Part shown: positions 17,350-25,006 of the stretch, piece by piece
Position numbering within the stretch: position 1 is the stretch's first letter
Layout: the number at the start of each line of letters is the position of its first letter
From: Flavobacterium sp.
Lineage (GTDB): Bacteria; Bacteroidota; Bacteroidia; Flavobacteriales; Flavobacteriaceae
NCBI RefSeq assembly: GCF_027490375.1
Contig: NZ_JAIXYH010000060.1
Coordinates: forward strand, 39,671-103,670
Direction of reading: 5' to 3'
Length of the DNA: 64,000 nucleotides
The notes under the pieces: model-generated
What the model saw: only the letters and a program-made list of their open reading frames with translations
Databases searched by the model: none
Told to the model about the DNA's origin: nothing
Program-made: the position numbers and the translations under genes

Positions 17350-18237
17350 ATGAAATTTTTAAATAATTCGATTGTCGTTTTTTTTTTAGTTTTTAATCTA
17401 ACGCAAGCACAATCAAACTACGAATTTTTCGGCGCGATAAAATTAAATGGAAACGACAAAACTATAATCACCTATCGAATTGTTTTTGAGGAAAATAACG
17501 GAATAATTAAAGGTTATTCGATCTCCGACTTAGACGGAGTTCACGAAACTAAAAATACCATTACAGGCACCTACGACCGAAAAACCAAGCAGCTTTCGTT
17601 TCAGGAAAAAGACATTCTGTACACCAAATCAAAGTTTTCGCAAAGCTCCTTTTGCTTCGTAAATTTCACCGGTAAGGTAAAACTCGTTGAGAAAGTCAGT
17701 AAAGTTGAAGGCAACTTCAAAGGTCTGTATAAAAACAAAACTAAATGTATTGATGGAACTGTTGCACTCGTTGGCAGTACCAAAATTTATAACCTTGCAG
17801 GAAGAGTAAATAAAAAGATTCAAAAGTCGAAGCGAATCGATCAGGCTACGAAGGAGAAAAGTAATCCACTCGCAATCTTAGATAGCTTGAAAATCAATAA
17901 ACTATCTAAAGATCAGAACTTAAGCGTATTTTGGGAATCAAAAAACGTTAAAATCCAAATTTACGACGCAGGAAAAGAAGATGGGGATGCCATTAATTTG
18001 TACCACAACGGAAAATTAATACTTGAAAATTATAAAGTTAAGCTTGAAAAGAAGACAATTTCAATGCCTTTAGACCTTTCGATTCCAAACGAATTTAAGA
18101 TTACCGCCGTGAACGAAGGCACAATAACACCAAATACTGCAAAAATCGTATTATACGACGACGGCCGCACTTTCGAATTACTTTCTTCCATAAAGAAAAA
18201 CGAATCGGCCTTCATAACCATTCTCAAAAAGGAGTAG
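17350..18237 (+). CDS. Secreted protein of unknown function
   Basis: With the start at 17350 the product has 295 residues and a signal peptide (NSIVVFFLVFNLTQAQ). An in-frame ATG at 17317 lies upstream of the predicted transcription start. The N-terminal half (about 20-140) is rich in beta strands with alternating polar/hydrophobic residues (ITYRIVFEENNGIIKGYSIS; TGTYDRKTKQLSFQE), a pattern of lipocalin-like or barrel-like folds. A Lys-rich linker (about 150-180) leads to a second beta-rich domain with KVKIQIYDAGKEDGD and NGKLILENYKV. I do not recognise a named family. No lipobox and no T9SS tail are visible. Confidence 0.75.
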   Translation: MKFLNNSIVVFFLVFNLTQAQSNYEFFGAIKLNGNDKTIITYRIVFEENNGIIKGYSISDLDGVHETKNTITGTYDRKTKQLSFQEKDILYTKSKFSQSSFCFVNFTGKVKLVEKVSKVEGNFKGLYKNKTKCIDGTVALVGSTKIYNLAGRVNKKIQKSKRIDQATKEKSNPLAILDSLKINKLSKDQNLSVFWESKNVKIQIYDAGKEDGDAINLYHNGKLILENYKVKLEKKTISMPLDLSIPNEFKITAVNEGTITPNTAKIVLYDDGRTFELLSSIKKNESAFITILKKE

Positions 18238-18430
18238 AAAACGCAACATTCGTTTCTAGATTATAATTGGGCAGCTACTCCCGTTTTCCGCTATAGTCCT
18301 CAAAAAACACGCTGTTTTCACACGCACTGCGGCGGGCTTCTGCCGTCGCCACCACAGTTGCGGTTCCAACAAGCGTCTTTTTCTCCGGGCTGCCGCTGCA
18401 ACCGGGGCTGGGAAATACGTTATAAAGTTT
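18238..18430. repeat. Dispersed-type intergenic repeat, single copy here
   Basis: A locally GC-rich stretch beginning GGGCAGCTACTCCCG and ending in CCGCTGCAACCGGGGCTGGG. The wording TACTCCCGTTTTCCGCT near one end and CCGGGGCT near the other resembles a widespread Flavobacterium intergenic element, from memory of such genomes. The open frame on its minus strand (18256-18534) has an amino-acid make-up unlike its neighbours and is not called as a gene. Confidence 0.45.
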
Positions 18431-18504
18431 AGTGGAAAAATGTATCTTCGGGTAAGATTAATTACAAGACAGGTTACCCCTGCATCACAAACCCTCCCGA
18501 CTTT

Positions 18505-18690
18505 GAAGCTACTCCCCAAACCTCCCGACTTCAAGGCTAGTTTTAGACCATCCTAAACTTGAAATCAAATCACGGATTTTAGTAGTGAAAACGATAAAAA
18601 GTCGCGTTCGTAGAAAACCGCCAGCATTTTTATTCCGGAATATCGTCTTGAGTTTAAAAAGCAAAGGGTACTTTTGTAGTTGGTGTCATT
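18505..18690 (+). repeat. Imperfect dispersed repeat, family B copy 1
   Basis: This stretch aligns along its length with 21840-22015. Shared blocks include GAAAACCGCCAGCAT, a TTGAAATC...ACGGA segment and AAAGG(G)TACTTTT near the end. The two copies have diverged by many substitutions and short gaps. No frame is conserved between them, so it is non-coding. It fills most of the 522-base gap before the gene at 18760. Confidence 0.65.
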
Positions 18691-18759
18691 GTCACTCCGC
18701 AATCTCTCACGTATCTTAGCGCAGAGTCGATATAAATTGTTATAGATTTACATACGATT

Positions 18760-19389
18760 ATGACAAATAATATCGAGAAAATATACAACGATCTAAAGCT
18801 CAACTTTGAAAGCGCACCGGAACACACCATCGACTTTTATTCCAAAAACAGTCTCACGCTTAATAACATCAAGACATTTAAAGACAAAGAAGATCTTCGA
18901 CTTTTCATCGAAATAGTTTGGCAGTACTTAAATGCAGTTTATCAAAAAGATCGGTTTAATGAGACGGTTGACTTTGCAACCAAAAATCTAAATCTTATCG
19001 ACAGTGAGCTTATTAGATTTAATGCCGAGGAACTTAAAGATCAGTGGTATAACGGAATTTTGCATTTTAAAGGTATGGCTTCGTACCGTCTCAGAGACTA
19101 TAAAACATCCACTCCTATTTATAAGTATCTTACAAAAAGTGATCCCAAAAACGACAGCTTCAAAAATTGGCTCAACTACTCCATATACGGGCAAAGACTT
19201 TGGCTGGTAAATACCATAAACACGCTTAGCGGTGTACTGTTGTTGGTTTATCTCTTCGCAAAAGAGTATATCGAAAATTCTGAAATTAGAATCGCTATTT
19301 TACTTATTGCAGGGATCGGATTATTCGGTAATTGGGGCTATGAATATTACATGAAACGAAGCTTCAGGAAATCGACAAAAACTTTCTGA
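18760..19389 (+). CDS. Uncharacterised protein with helical repeats and two C-terminal membrane helices
   Basis: A 209-residue protein. The first 145 residues are helical, with TPR-like stretches (LRLFIEIVWQYLNAVYQKDRFNETVDFATKNL; WYNGILHFKGMASYRLRDYKTSTPIYKYL). Two hydrophobic segments follow, about 152-171 and 178-196, ending in a basic tail (MKRSFRKSTKTF). This suggests a protein held in the inner membrane with a cytoplasmic TPR-like head for partner binding. I do not recognise a family. It stands alone between repeat-filled gaps. Confidence 0.75.
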   Translation: MTNNIEKIYNDLKLNFESAPEHTIDFYSKNSLTLNNIKTFKDKEDLRLFIEIVWQYLNAVYQKDRFNETVDFATKNLNLIDSELIRFNAEELKDQWYNGILHFKGMASYRLRDYKTSTPIYKYLTKSDPKNDSFKNWLNYSIYGQRLWLVNTINTLSGVLLLVYLFAKEYIENSEIRIAILLIAGIGLFGNWGYEYYMKRSFRKSTKTF

Positions 19390-19594
19390 AATTAATCTAA
19401 AAAGTATGAGTGCCAGATGTATTTATAACATGAGTTCGTTAGAAAAATTGAGCTTAAATCCCTTCGGATATTTGGCCAATAACAGTAGTTTGCAGATGAT
19501 TATTCCACAAAAGCAGAGAACAATCCTCCAAGCACAGTGTTCTTATATTTTTCATGCGCTGCATCAAACATCCTAAACAACAAAAAGTATATTT

Positions 19595-19645
19595 TTATTT
19601 ACTTTAATGTAATTTTCAGGTAAATTTTTATTTACTTTGTAATTC
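19595..19645 (+). promoter_or_regulatory. Tandem palindromes upstream of the hicA remnant/hicB
   Basis: Two near-identical blocks TTTTTATTTACTTT...GTAATT follow one another. Each holds an inverted repeat: TTAC-N6-GTAA at 19599-19612 and TTAC-N3-GTAA at 19632-19642. Position just before a hicAB-type unit whose antitoxin has a DNA-binding domain suggests an autoregulatory operator. The rest of the 354-base gap (19390-19594) shows nothing notable. Confidence 0.4.
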
Positions 19646-19651
19646 CTGTAT

Positions 19652-19726
19652 ATGCCAAATAGCGTTAGTAATGAAATTGCTAAAGGCTTGGAAAAACGAA
19701 TTCTTAAGGAAGCAGGTATTAATTAA
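19652..19726 (+). pseudogene. hicA: HicA toxin remnant (C-terminal end only)
   Basis: A 24-codon frame reads MPNSVSNEIAKGLEKRILKEAGIN. The end KGLEKRILKEAGIN and the MPN start match the C-terminal part of HicA toxins (VPNH...KG..EKKILKQAGL). A stop codon lies four codons upstream in frame. No trace of the N-terminal RNA-binding fold or its catalytic histidine is seen in any frame nearby. The hicB gene follows 17 bases later, the normal order. The toxin therefore appears to be lost. Confidence 0.6.
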
Positions 19727-19743
19727 TTTCGAAAGAAATAGTC

Positions 19744-20133
19744 ATGAAACGGAAAAAGAGATACAAATTTATTGTTGAGAAAACAGCAACCGGATTTTCG
19801 GCATTCTCAAACGATTTGCCTGTTTTTACAACGGGAAAAACCATGACCGAGCTTCAAAACAACCTACTCGAAGCCTTGGAGCTTGCCTTTGAAGCAGATT
19901 CTCACAACTTGAGTAGCGATAACATCGAACTAGAAATCGATTTCAAACAGTTTTTTCAATTTTATCGCGTCATAAACTCCAAATATTTAGCCGAGCGAAT
20001 TGGCATGAATCCCACGTTATTCTCGCACTATGTTAACGGCCATAAAAAACCTTCGAGCAAGCAAACGACGCGCATATTAAATGGCCTAAATGAAGTGGGG
20101 CGCGAATTGGCTAATTTGCAATTTGTAAATTAG
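19744..20133 (+). CDS. hicB: HicB-like antitoxin with C-terminal helix-turn-helix
   Basis: A 129-residue protein. Residues 5-65 form the HicB-like partial RNase H fold (YKFIVEKTATGFSAFSNDLPVFTTGKTMTELQNNLLEALELAFE). Residues about 75-125 form an XRE-type helix-turn-helix (LAERIGMNPTLFSHYVNGHKKPSSKQTTRILNGL). HicB normally neutralises HicA and represses its own operon. Here only a toxin remnant precedes it, so it is an orphan antitoxin that may survive as a repressor. It has no other obvious partner nearby. Confidence 0.82.
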   Translation: MKRKKRYKFIVEKTATGFSAFSNDLPVFTTGKTMTELQNNLLEALELAFEADSHNLSSDNIELEIDFKQFFQFYRVINSKYLAERIGMNPTLFSHYVNGHKKPSSKQTTRILNGLNEVGRELANLQFVN

Positions 20134-20178
20134 AGTGCCTTCTGATTTTTTTTTCAATACAATTTTACAACTGCTCCG

Positions 20179-20499
20179 ATGCAAACAACAAAAGTTCTAT
20201 ATAAGTTAACGCTTGCCACTGCACTTGTACTTTTGTTTTTAGGAGTGGTGATACAAGTATTTTCGGTGGAAGATTCGGGCTGGTTTTTTAATAAACAAGG
20301 TGGGCTGGTAGCGGGTACTTTAAACGGTACGGGCACAATTTGCTTAGGGATAATCCTGTTCTTTTTTGCAGCTGGTTTCAGAAAATCATTCATAAAAAAG
20401 CGCGATCAAAGGGATTCGCAGCAGCGTAAAGAAAGTAATGAGGAACTTCTCGGTAAAAAGTATAACATCCATAAACTTCGCAGGTTGAATAAGAGATAG
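20179..20499 (+). CDS. Small membrane protein of unknown function
   Basis: A 106-residue protein with two hydrophobic helices (about 10-29 and 50-68) and a highly charged C-terminal tail (KKRDQRDSQQRKESNEELLGKK). The two helices flank a short loop with a Gly/Thr-rich segment. The pattern of a two-helix anchor with a basic cytoplasmic tail is seen in many small uncharacterised proteins. No family recognised. A dispersed repeat begins about 30 bases after its stop. Confidence 0.6.
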   Translation: MQTTKVLYKLTLATALVLLFLGVVIQVFSVEDSGWFFNKQGGLVAGTLNGTGTICLGIILFFFAAGFRKSFIKKRDQRDSQQRKESNEELLGKKYNIHKLRRLNKR

Positions 20500-20529
20500 T
20501 ATGGTCGTGGTCTTTTAGTAGATAGCGCT

Positions 20530-20664
20530 CCGCACATTCCCCGCGTTAAGGGTTGCAGCGGAAATCTTGTTGATCCGCGTCGGGCAAAAAACCAATTGCA
20601 GTGGAAGACCCGACGGCGCCTGAAACAGCTTTCTAGCACTGAGGCTCCGGAACGCCCAAAAAAA
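20530..20664 (+). repeat. Long dispersed repeat, family A copy 1
   Basis: About 135 bases running from CGCACATTCCCCGCGTTA to GGAACGCCCAAAAAAAG. It is nearly identical to 22030-22168 and related to 41769-41906 and, inverted, 54903-55035. Internal complementary blocks (GGAAATC...GATCCGCG; GACCCGACGGCGCC...GAGGCTCCGG) could fold. The minus-strand open frame across it is repeat-derived and not called as a gene. Confidence 0.8.
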
Positions 20665-20712
20665 GTTATGAGTGAGTATAAGTACTTCTTTCGTCTCGTT
20701 ATCAAATATAAA

Positions 20713-20785
20713 CGTATCAAATCGTATCGATTTTTAATTGCCGTTTCGAATCATAATCGTATTTTTGCGTATCAAATCGTATCGA
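20713..20785 (+). promoter_or_regulatory. fic promoter bracketed by two identical 18-nt operators
   Basis: TTG at 20738-20740 and TATTTTTG at 20760-20767 are 19 bases apart, an ideal Bacteroidota promoter. The 18-mer CGTATCAAATCGTATCGA occurs at 20713-20730, just upstream of -33, and again at 20768-20785, covering the start of transcription and ending one base before the fic ATG. Each 18-mer is itself two CGTATC half-sites ten bases apart. The two copies are 55 bases apart. A repressor binding both could loop the DNA; the Fic protein's own winged-helix domain is the obvious candidate. Confidence 0.6.
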
Positions 20786-20786
20786 A

Positions 20787-21827
20787 ATGAGCAGCAGAGT
20801 CTATAACTTTAAATTGAATATTGACTGGAAACTGATTAACTTGATCAGTGAAATTGACCGTTTTGATGCAAATTGGACTGCTGTTGAACGTAGAGAAGGT
20901 GGGAGTCTCAAAGAACTGAAAAGCATTGCAACCGTTCGTAGCGTTGGGGCTTCAAACCGTATTGAAGGCAACAAGATGAGTGATGAAGAAGTTGATGCAC
21001 TACTTCAAGAAATTGATATTAGCAAACTTACGGATAGAGATTCTCAGGAAGTAGTCGGATATTTTGAAGTATTGGATCTGATTTCGGAATCGCATGCAAG
21101 CATCAACGTAACAGAAAATCATCTCAAAAGTTTACACAATAGTTTGATGAGATACAGTGCCAAAGACCAATGGCATAAAGGCTATTATAAGATGCATAGT
21201 AACGCAGTTGAAGCCTCATATCCTGACGGTACAAGACAAATCATTTTCCAAACCACTGAAGCGGGATTTGCTACCGAAGATGCCATCAGGAATTTAGTTG
21301 ATTGGTATAATTATGAAATGGAAGTTCCCACTTTAATCAAGGTAGCAACTTTTGTATATGATTTCCTGAGCGTTCACCCTTTTCAAGACGGAAACGGCAG
21401 AATAAGCCGTTTGATTTCAACACTTTTGCTACTCAAAAACGGATATAAGTGGATACAATACGTTAGTCTTGAACACGAAATTGAAAGTCGAAAAAACGAA
21501 TACTACCAAACGCTTAGAAGTTGTCAGGCTCAACGCCCAAATGAAGATGTGACAGATTGGATACTATTTTTCTTGAATTGCTTGTCGAATATACAATCGC
21601 AACTAATGATAAAACTGCAAAAAAGCGGTTTGGAAACACAACTTTCGTCCAGAGAAAAATCTATTTATACTGTTATTCAAAATCGGCCGCACATACAATC
21701 TGGAGAAATTTCCGAAAAGTTGGCGATTCCAGCTCCAACTGTAAAAAGAATCTTGTCCGAGTTGCTTAAAAAAGAGCTGATTGAAAAGCAAGGAAATGGA
21801 CGTAGCGTAAGTTACACGATAAAATGA
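20787..21827 (+). CDS. Fic family protein (AMPylase) with C-terminal winged helix
   Basis: A 346-residue protein. The Fic core motif HPFQDGNGRISR (197-208) is complete, with catalytic H197 and the phosphate-binding Asp, Asn and Arg. The inhibitory helix motif SNRIEG (56-61; S-x3-E-G) is N-terminal, making it a self-inhibited class II Fic protein. An N-terminal Fic_N-like segment (1-90) and a C-terminal winged helix (about 288-345; SGEISEKLAIPAPTVKRILSELLKKELIEKQGNGR) complete it. Family members transfer AMP from ATP to target hydroxyls. The target is unknown and no separate antitoxin gene is adjacent. There is no Shine-Dalgarno because the operator abuts the ATG. Confidence 0.92.
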   Translation: MSSRVYNFKLNIDWKLINLISEIDRFDANWTAVERREGGSLKELKSIATVRSVGASNRIEGNKMSDEEVDALLQEIDISKLTDRDSQEVVGYFEVLDLISESHASINVTENHLKSLHNSLMRYSAKDQWHKGYYKMHSNAVEASYPDGTRQIIFQTTEAGFATEDAIRNLVDWYNYEMEVPTLIKVATFVYDFLSVHPFQDGNGRISRLISTLLLLKNGYKWIQYVSLEHEIESRKNEYYQTLRSCQAQRPNEDVTDWILFFLNCLSNIQSQLMIKLQKSGLETQLSSREKSIYTVIQNRPHIQSGEISEKLAIPAPTVKRILSELLKKELIEKQGNGRSVSYTIK

Positions 21828-21839
21828 TAACTGGCAGCT

Positions 21840-22020
21840 TCCTCGTTCCGCACACTCTCCAACTTTATGACTAGTTTGACAAACGCCCCAAAATTGAAAT
21901 CGCGTTACGGAATTTTTTAGAAAACAATTTTTAAGCTGTGTTCGCTGAAAACCGCCAGCATCTCCAACTTCGGTATATCATGTTCGATTTTTGATTGTAA
22001 AGGTACTTTTTTCGTACGAT
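21840..22020 (+). repeat. Imperfect dispersed repeat, family B copy 2
   Basis: Homologous to 18505-18690 over its length, sharing GAAAACCGCCAGCAT and AAAGGTACTTTT. It runs directly into family A copy 2 at 22030. Together they fill almost all of the 399-base gap between fic and the Crp/Fnr gene. Confidence 0.65.
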
Positions 22021-22029
22021 CGCTTTTTG

Positions 22030-22168
22030 CGCACATTCCCCGCGTTAGGGGTTGTAGCGGAAATCTTGTTTTTTGATCCGCGTCGGGCAAAAAACCAATT
22101 GCAGCGAAAGACCCGACGGCGCCTGAAACGTCTTTCCAGTACTGAGGCGCCGGAACGCCCAAAAAAAT
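22030..22168 (+). repeat. Long dispersed repeat, family A copy 2
   Basis: About 139 bases, nearly the same as 20530-20664 apart from a few substitutions and a short T-run insertion. It ends GCCGGAACGCCCAAAAAAAT. The minus-strand open frame that crosses it encodes the same peptide fragment (RFPLQPLTRGMC) as copy 1, which shows the frame is a by-product of the repeat. Confidence 0.8.
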
Positions 22169-22226
22169 AAAAAACAGTTGTTAAAAATTCTTTCTTTCAA
22201 TTCAACAAAACTTGTAATTTTAGCAC

Positions 22227-22928
22227 ATGAGTGATACACTAAAATATTGGTACCTGCGCGACCATAAGTTGTTTCAAGTGCTTAAAAACGAGCAAATCAA
22301 ACAACTCTGTATCATCACGGGTTTTAAAAAAGCAAAGCACAACGAAATTATCCGCCTATCTGAAATCGAAGAACCGCGGATTTTCCTACTTAAAAAAGGA
22401 CGTATAAAACTTACCGTAACCGACGAAGCGGGCAACGAATCGGTTGAAGATTTGCTCGAACGCGGCGATTTGTTTGGCGCCGTCACGCTGGAACCCGATA
22501 CCACCTATACCTCAGAAGCGAAAGTGCTTTCCGACGAAGTGCTCATTTGCAGCTTTACCGTAGCCGATTTCGAGAACTTATTGCTCAAATACCCCGAATT
22601 AGCGCTCAGTTACACCAAATTCGTTGGCTTTAAAATGCGTCGGATTCGTAACAGCTATCAAAATTTGATGCGAAAAGATGCCAAATCACGCTTGTTATAC
22701 TTCTTAAACGATTGGTCGGAAAAAGACGGCGTACAAACAGGTGCGGCGGTTACCTTGGAGAATTTCCTGACACAGGCCGATATTTCTCAAATTATTTGCT
22801 CGTCGCGGCAAACTGCCGTTCAATTGCTGTCGGAGCTTGAAAATACGGGCGTTATTACCTATAACCGCAAAGAAATTACTTTTCCGAATTACGCTAATTT
22901 TAAGAAATTAGTGGCAAGTGTCGGCTAA
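22227..22928 (+). CDS. Crp/Fnr-family transcriptional regulator
   Basis: A 233-residue regulator. Residues about 15-125 form a cyclic-nucleotide-type beta-roll (IFLLKKGRIKLTVTDEAGNESVEDLLERGDLFG). Residues about 150-225 are the Crp-type winged helix; FLTQADISQIICSSRQTAVQLLSELENTGVI is the DNA-recognition helix region. No cysteine cluster for an iron-sulfur centre is seen near the N-terminus, so it is not a classical Fnr. Ligand unknown. The YHS-protein and DoxX-like genes follow on the same strand and may be its targets; a gap of 58 bases separates it from the YHS start. Confidence 0.88.
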   Translation: MSDTLKYWYLRDHKLFQVLKNEQIKQLCIITGFKKAKHNEIIRLSEIEEPRIFLLKKGRIKLTVTDEAGNESVEDLLERGDLFGAVTLEPDTTYTSEAKVLSDEVLICSFTVADFENLLLKYPELALSYTKFVGFKMRRIRNSYQNLMRKDAKSRLLYFLNDWSEKDGVQTGAAVTLENFLTQADISQIICSSRQTAVQLLSELENTGVITYNRKEITFPNYANFKKLVASVG

Positions 22929-22986
22929 CCGACATTTTCATTTTGTGAGTTGCCGCAACTTTGCTTCAACTTTAAAACCTAACAAA

Positions 22987-23448
22987 ATGAAATTACGTAT
23001 GGTACTATTGTGGTTGGTAGCCGGGATGGCTGTTAGCTACGCTCAGCAAAGCGCTGACAAAATTTCGAATTACAATGTTGAAAAAGGCTTGGCGCTGGAA
23101 GGCTACGATCCGGTTTCGTATTTCTCGAACGGCGGTCCGCAGAAAGGCGATGCTAAATTTAAAGCGTCTTTTCGCGGGGTAACGTATTACTTTAAGTCGG
23201 AAGCAAACCAAAAATTGTTTCTAGCCGATGCAAAAAAGTACGTTCCACAATACGGCGGCTGGTGTGCGTATGCGATGGGCGCTACTGGCGAAAAGGTTGA
23301 GGTTGATGTAAAGACGTTTAAGATTTTAGACGGGAAATTGTATTTGTTTTACAATGCGTACTTCAATAATACCTTAAAAAGTTGGAATAAGGATGAAAAG
23401 AATTTGAAAACCAAAGCTGATGCAAATTGGCGTAAAATCAATCAGTAA
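22987..23448 (+). CDS. Secreted YHS domain protein
   Basis: With the start at 22987 the protein has 153 residues and a signal peptide (LLWLVAGMAVSYAQ). The YHS-like domain shows GYDPVSYF (39-46) and YGGWCAYAMG (80-89). YHS domains are linked to metal, often copper, handling, and this subgroup is periplasmic with unknown substrate. A longer in-frame start at 22918 overlaps the regulator gene and hides the signal peptide, so it is rejected. Stop and next start overlap as TAATG, so it is coupled with the DoxX-like gene. Confidence 0.82.
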   Translation: MKLRMVLLWLVAGMAVSYAQQSADKISNYNVEKGLALEGYDPVSYFSNGGPQKGDAKFKASFRGVTYYFKSEANQKLFLADAKKYVPQYGGWCAYAMGATGEKVEVDVKTFKILDGKLYLFYNAYFNNTLKSWNKDEKNLKTKADANWRKINQ

Positions 23449-23825
23449 TGAAAAGTAAAATTGTTTACCACATTGCCCGATTTGCCGCAGCTGGCATTTT
23501 ATTGCAAACCTTGTTTTTCAAATTTTCGGGTGCCTCAGAAAGTGTTTGGATTTTCACACAGTTGGGTGTTGAACCCTTCGGACGTATCGGTTCAGGTATT
23601 GTTGAATTGATTGCGGCTATTTTGCTAATTTCAGGTAAATATTCGCGTTGGGGCGCATTACTTGCAGGTGGAACTATGTTTGGCGCGGTTTTTTCGCATA
23701 TATTTGTTTTAGGACTAGAAGTGCAAAACGACGGCGGATTTTTGTTTATTTTGGCGGTAATTGTTCTTGTTTGTTCTTTCTTTGTATTTAGATATCCCGT
23801 AAAAAGGATTGAAACTAAAATGTAA
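23448..23825 (+). CDS. DoxX-like small membrane protein
   Basis: A 125-residue protein with four hydrophobic helices (about 8-24, 44-62, 66-85, 95-113), the layout of the DoxX/DoxD-like family. The motifs FKFSGASESVWIF and GSGIVELIAAILLISGKYSRWGALLAGG are typical. Members are linked to membrane redox or quinone metabolism, but the role here is unknown. It overlaps the YHS gene by one base (TAATG). The DinB gene follows within 4 bases. Confidence 0.8.
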   Translation: MKSKIVYHIARFAAAGILLQTLFFKFSGASESVWIFTQLGVEPFGRIGSGIVELIAAILLISGKYSRWGALLAGGTMFGAVFSHIFVLGLEVQNDGGFLFILAVIVLVCSFFVFRYPVKRIETKM

Positions 23826-23828
23826 CTC

Positions 23829-24317
23829 ATGATGTTTTCTGCTGTTGACGCCGGACTTGATAATTTGCTGTTTGTTTTGGAACAGCTCGATAACGTTGCC
23901 TACACTGCGAGAAATACTTCTCTAAGTGAAGCGACCATAGGCGAACATACCCGCCATATTATCGAGATGTTTCAATGTTTGGAGCAAGCCTATATCACGG
24001 CCGAGGTTCATTACGACAATCGCAAACGCGACTTATTGCTTCAAACCTCGGTTGCAGCAGCTATCGAGGCAATTAAAGGCCTGAAAGTAAGTCTTCTAAA
24101 AGAAGATAAGTTGCTTTCGTTGGTACAAACCGTCGACGGGCAGAACCTGAACATCGCTACGAATTATCAACGCGAATTGCTCTACAATTACGAGCATTGC
24201 ATACATCATCAAGCCTTGATTAAAGTGGCGCTACTCGGAATTAAGAATATCGACATTCCTGAAAGTTTTGGCGTAGCACGCTCAACCATAGCTTACCGAC
24301 AGCAATGTGCACAGTAA
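23829..24317 (+). CDS. DinB-like four-helix-bundle protein
   Basis: A 162-residue protein of the DinB/YfiT-like superfamily, four-helix bundles that usually bind a metal by three histidines. Candidate ligands are in GEHTRHIIEM (near residue 40) and NYEHCIHHQALI (near residue 122). Some members are thiol transferases using bacillithiol or similar thiols. Two ATGs stand in tandem at 23829 and 23832; either may be used. The gene overlaps the next one (NRDE) by 13 bases. Confidence 0.8.
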   Translation: MMFSAVDAGLDNLLFVLEQLDNVAYTARNTSLSEATIGEHTRHIIEMFQCLEQAYITAEVHYDNRKRDLLLQTSVAAAIEAIKGLKVSLLKEDKLLSLVQTVDGQNLNIATNYQRELLYNYEHCIHHQALIKVALLGIKNIDIPESFGVARSTIAYRQQCAQ

Positions 24318-25006
24318 CAGTTGTTTCCAAAAACAATAAATTAATTATCACTTCGAACCGCGACGAGGTTACTTATCGTCGTGCCGAAACGCCGCGTTTT
24401 TACGAAGTGAAAGGGAAATCGGTGTATTTTCCGAAAGATCCTGCCGCAGGCGGAACTTGGTTTGCTACCGATACCCAGCAAAAAGCCATTGTTTTATTAA
24501 ATGGAGCCTTTGAAAAGCACAAACACCAACCGCCGTATCGACTAAGTAGAGGTTTGATTGTCCTAGAATTACTGATTCAAGAAGATGTTATTTCCGCTAT
24601 CGATTCGATTGATCTCGATCGTGTGGAGCCTTTTACCTTAGTCATTTATCAAAACGGCAGTTTACACGAATTTCGTTGGAACGGTTTCGAGAAGTTTCTA
24701 AAACCCTTATCGAGAAACGACAACCATATTTACTCTTCGGCTACCTTGTACGATGCCGAAACCCGTTTGGAACGCGAAAGTTGGTTTGCTGAGTTTTTAG
24801 AAAGGAATCCGCAGCCCGATGCCGATACCATTTTCAAATTCCACAACTTGAAAAATGCCGGTAATTCTCAAAACGGTATTGTAATGAAGCGCGCAAATCA
24901 ACTGCAAACCATAAGCATTACTCAATTAGTAGAAACCGATAAAGGTTTGGAAATGAAGTATGTTGATTTGCTCGAAAACAAAGAAAACCCGATATCCGTT
25001 GCTTAA
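24305..25006 (+). CDS. NRDE (TANGO2) family protein
   Basis: A 233-residue protein with the family signature at its N-terminus: MCTVTVV followed by ITSNRDE. Cys2 becomes N-terminal after Met removal, as in Ntn hydrolases, and Asn-Arg-Asp-Glu is the motif that names the family. PAAGGTWFAT (46-55) is also conserved. Molecular function is not settled; eukaryotic TANGO2 is linked to lipid or haem handling. Start overlaps the end of the DinB gene, and its own 3' end overlaps the possible start of the ATP-grasp gene. Confidence 0.85.
   Translation: MCTVTVVSKNNKLIITSNRDEVTYRRAETPRFYEVKGKSVYFPKDPAAGGTWFATDTQQKAIVLLNGAFEKHKHQPPYRLSRGLIVLELLIQEDVISAIDSIDLDRVEPFTLVIYQNGSLHEFRWNGFEKFLKPLSRNDNHIYSSATLYDAETRLERESWFAEFLERNPQPDADTIFKFHNLKNAGNSQNGIVMKRANQLQTISITQLVETDKGLEMKYVDLLENKENPISVA

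Noticed and set aside
18256..18534. 92-codon minus-strand open frame
   Set aside because: It lies within a repeat-like intergenic stretch, has an Arg/Ala-rich composition unlike the neighbours, and there is no start context or family match.
20406..22162. Two minus-strand open frames (20406-20720 and 21917-22162) sharing a peptide fragment
   Set aside because: The shared peptide comes from the two copies of the family A repeat, not from a conserved gene.
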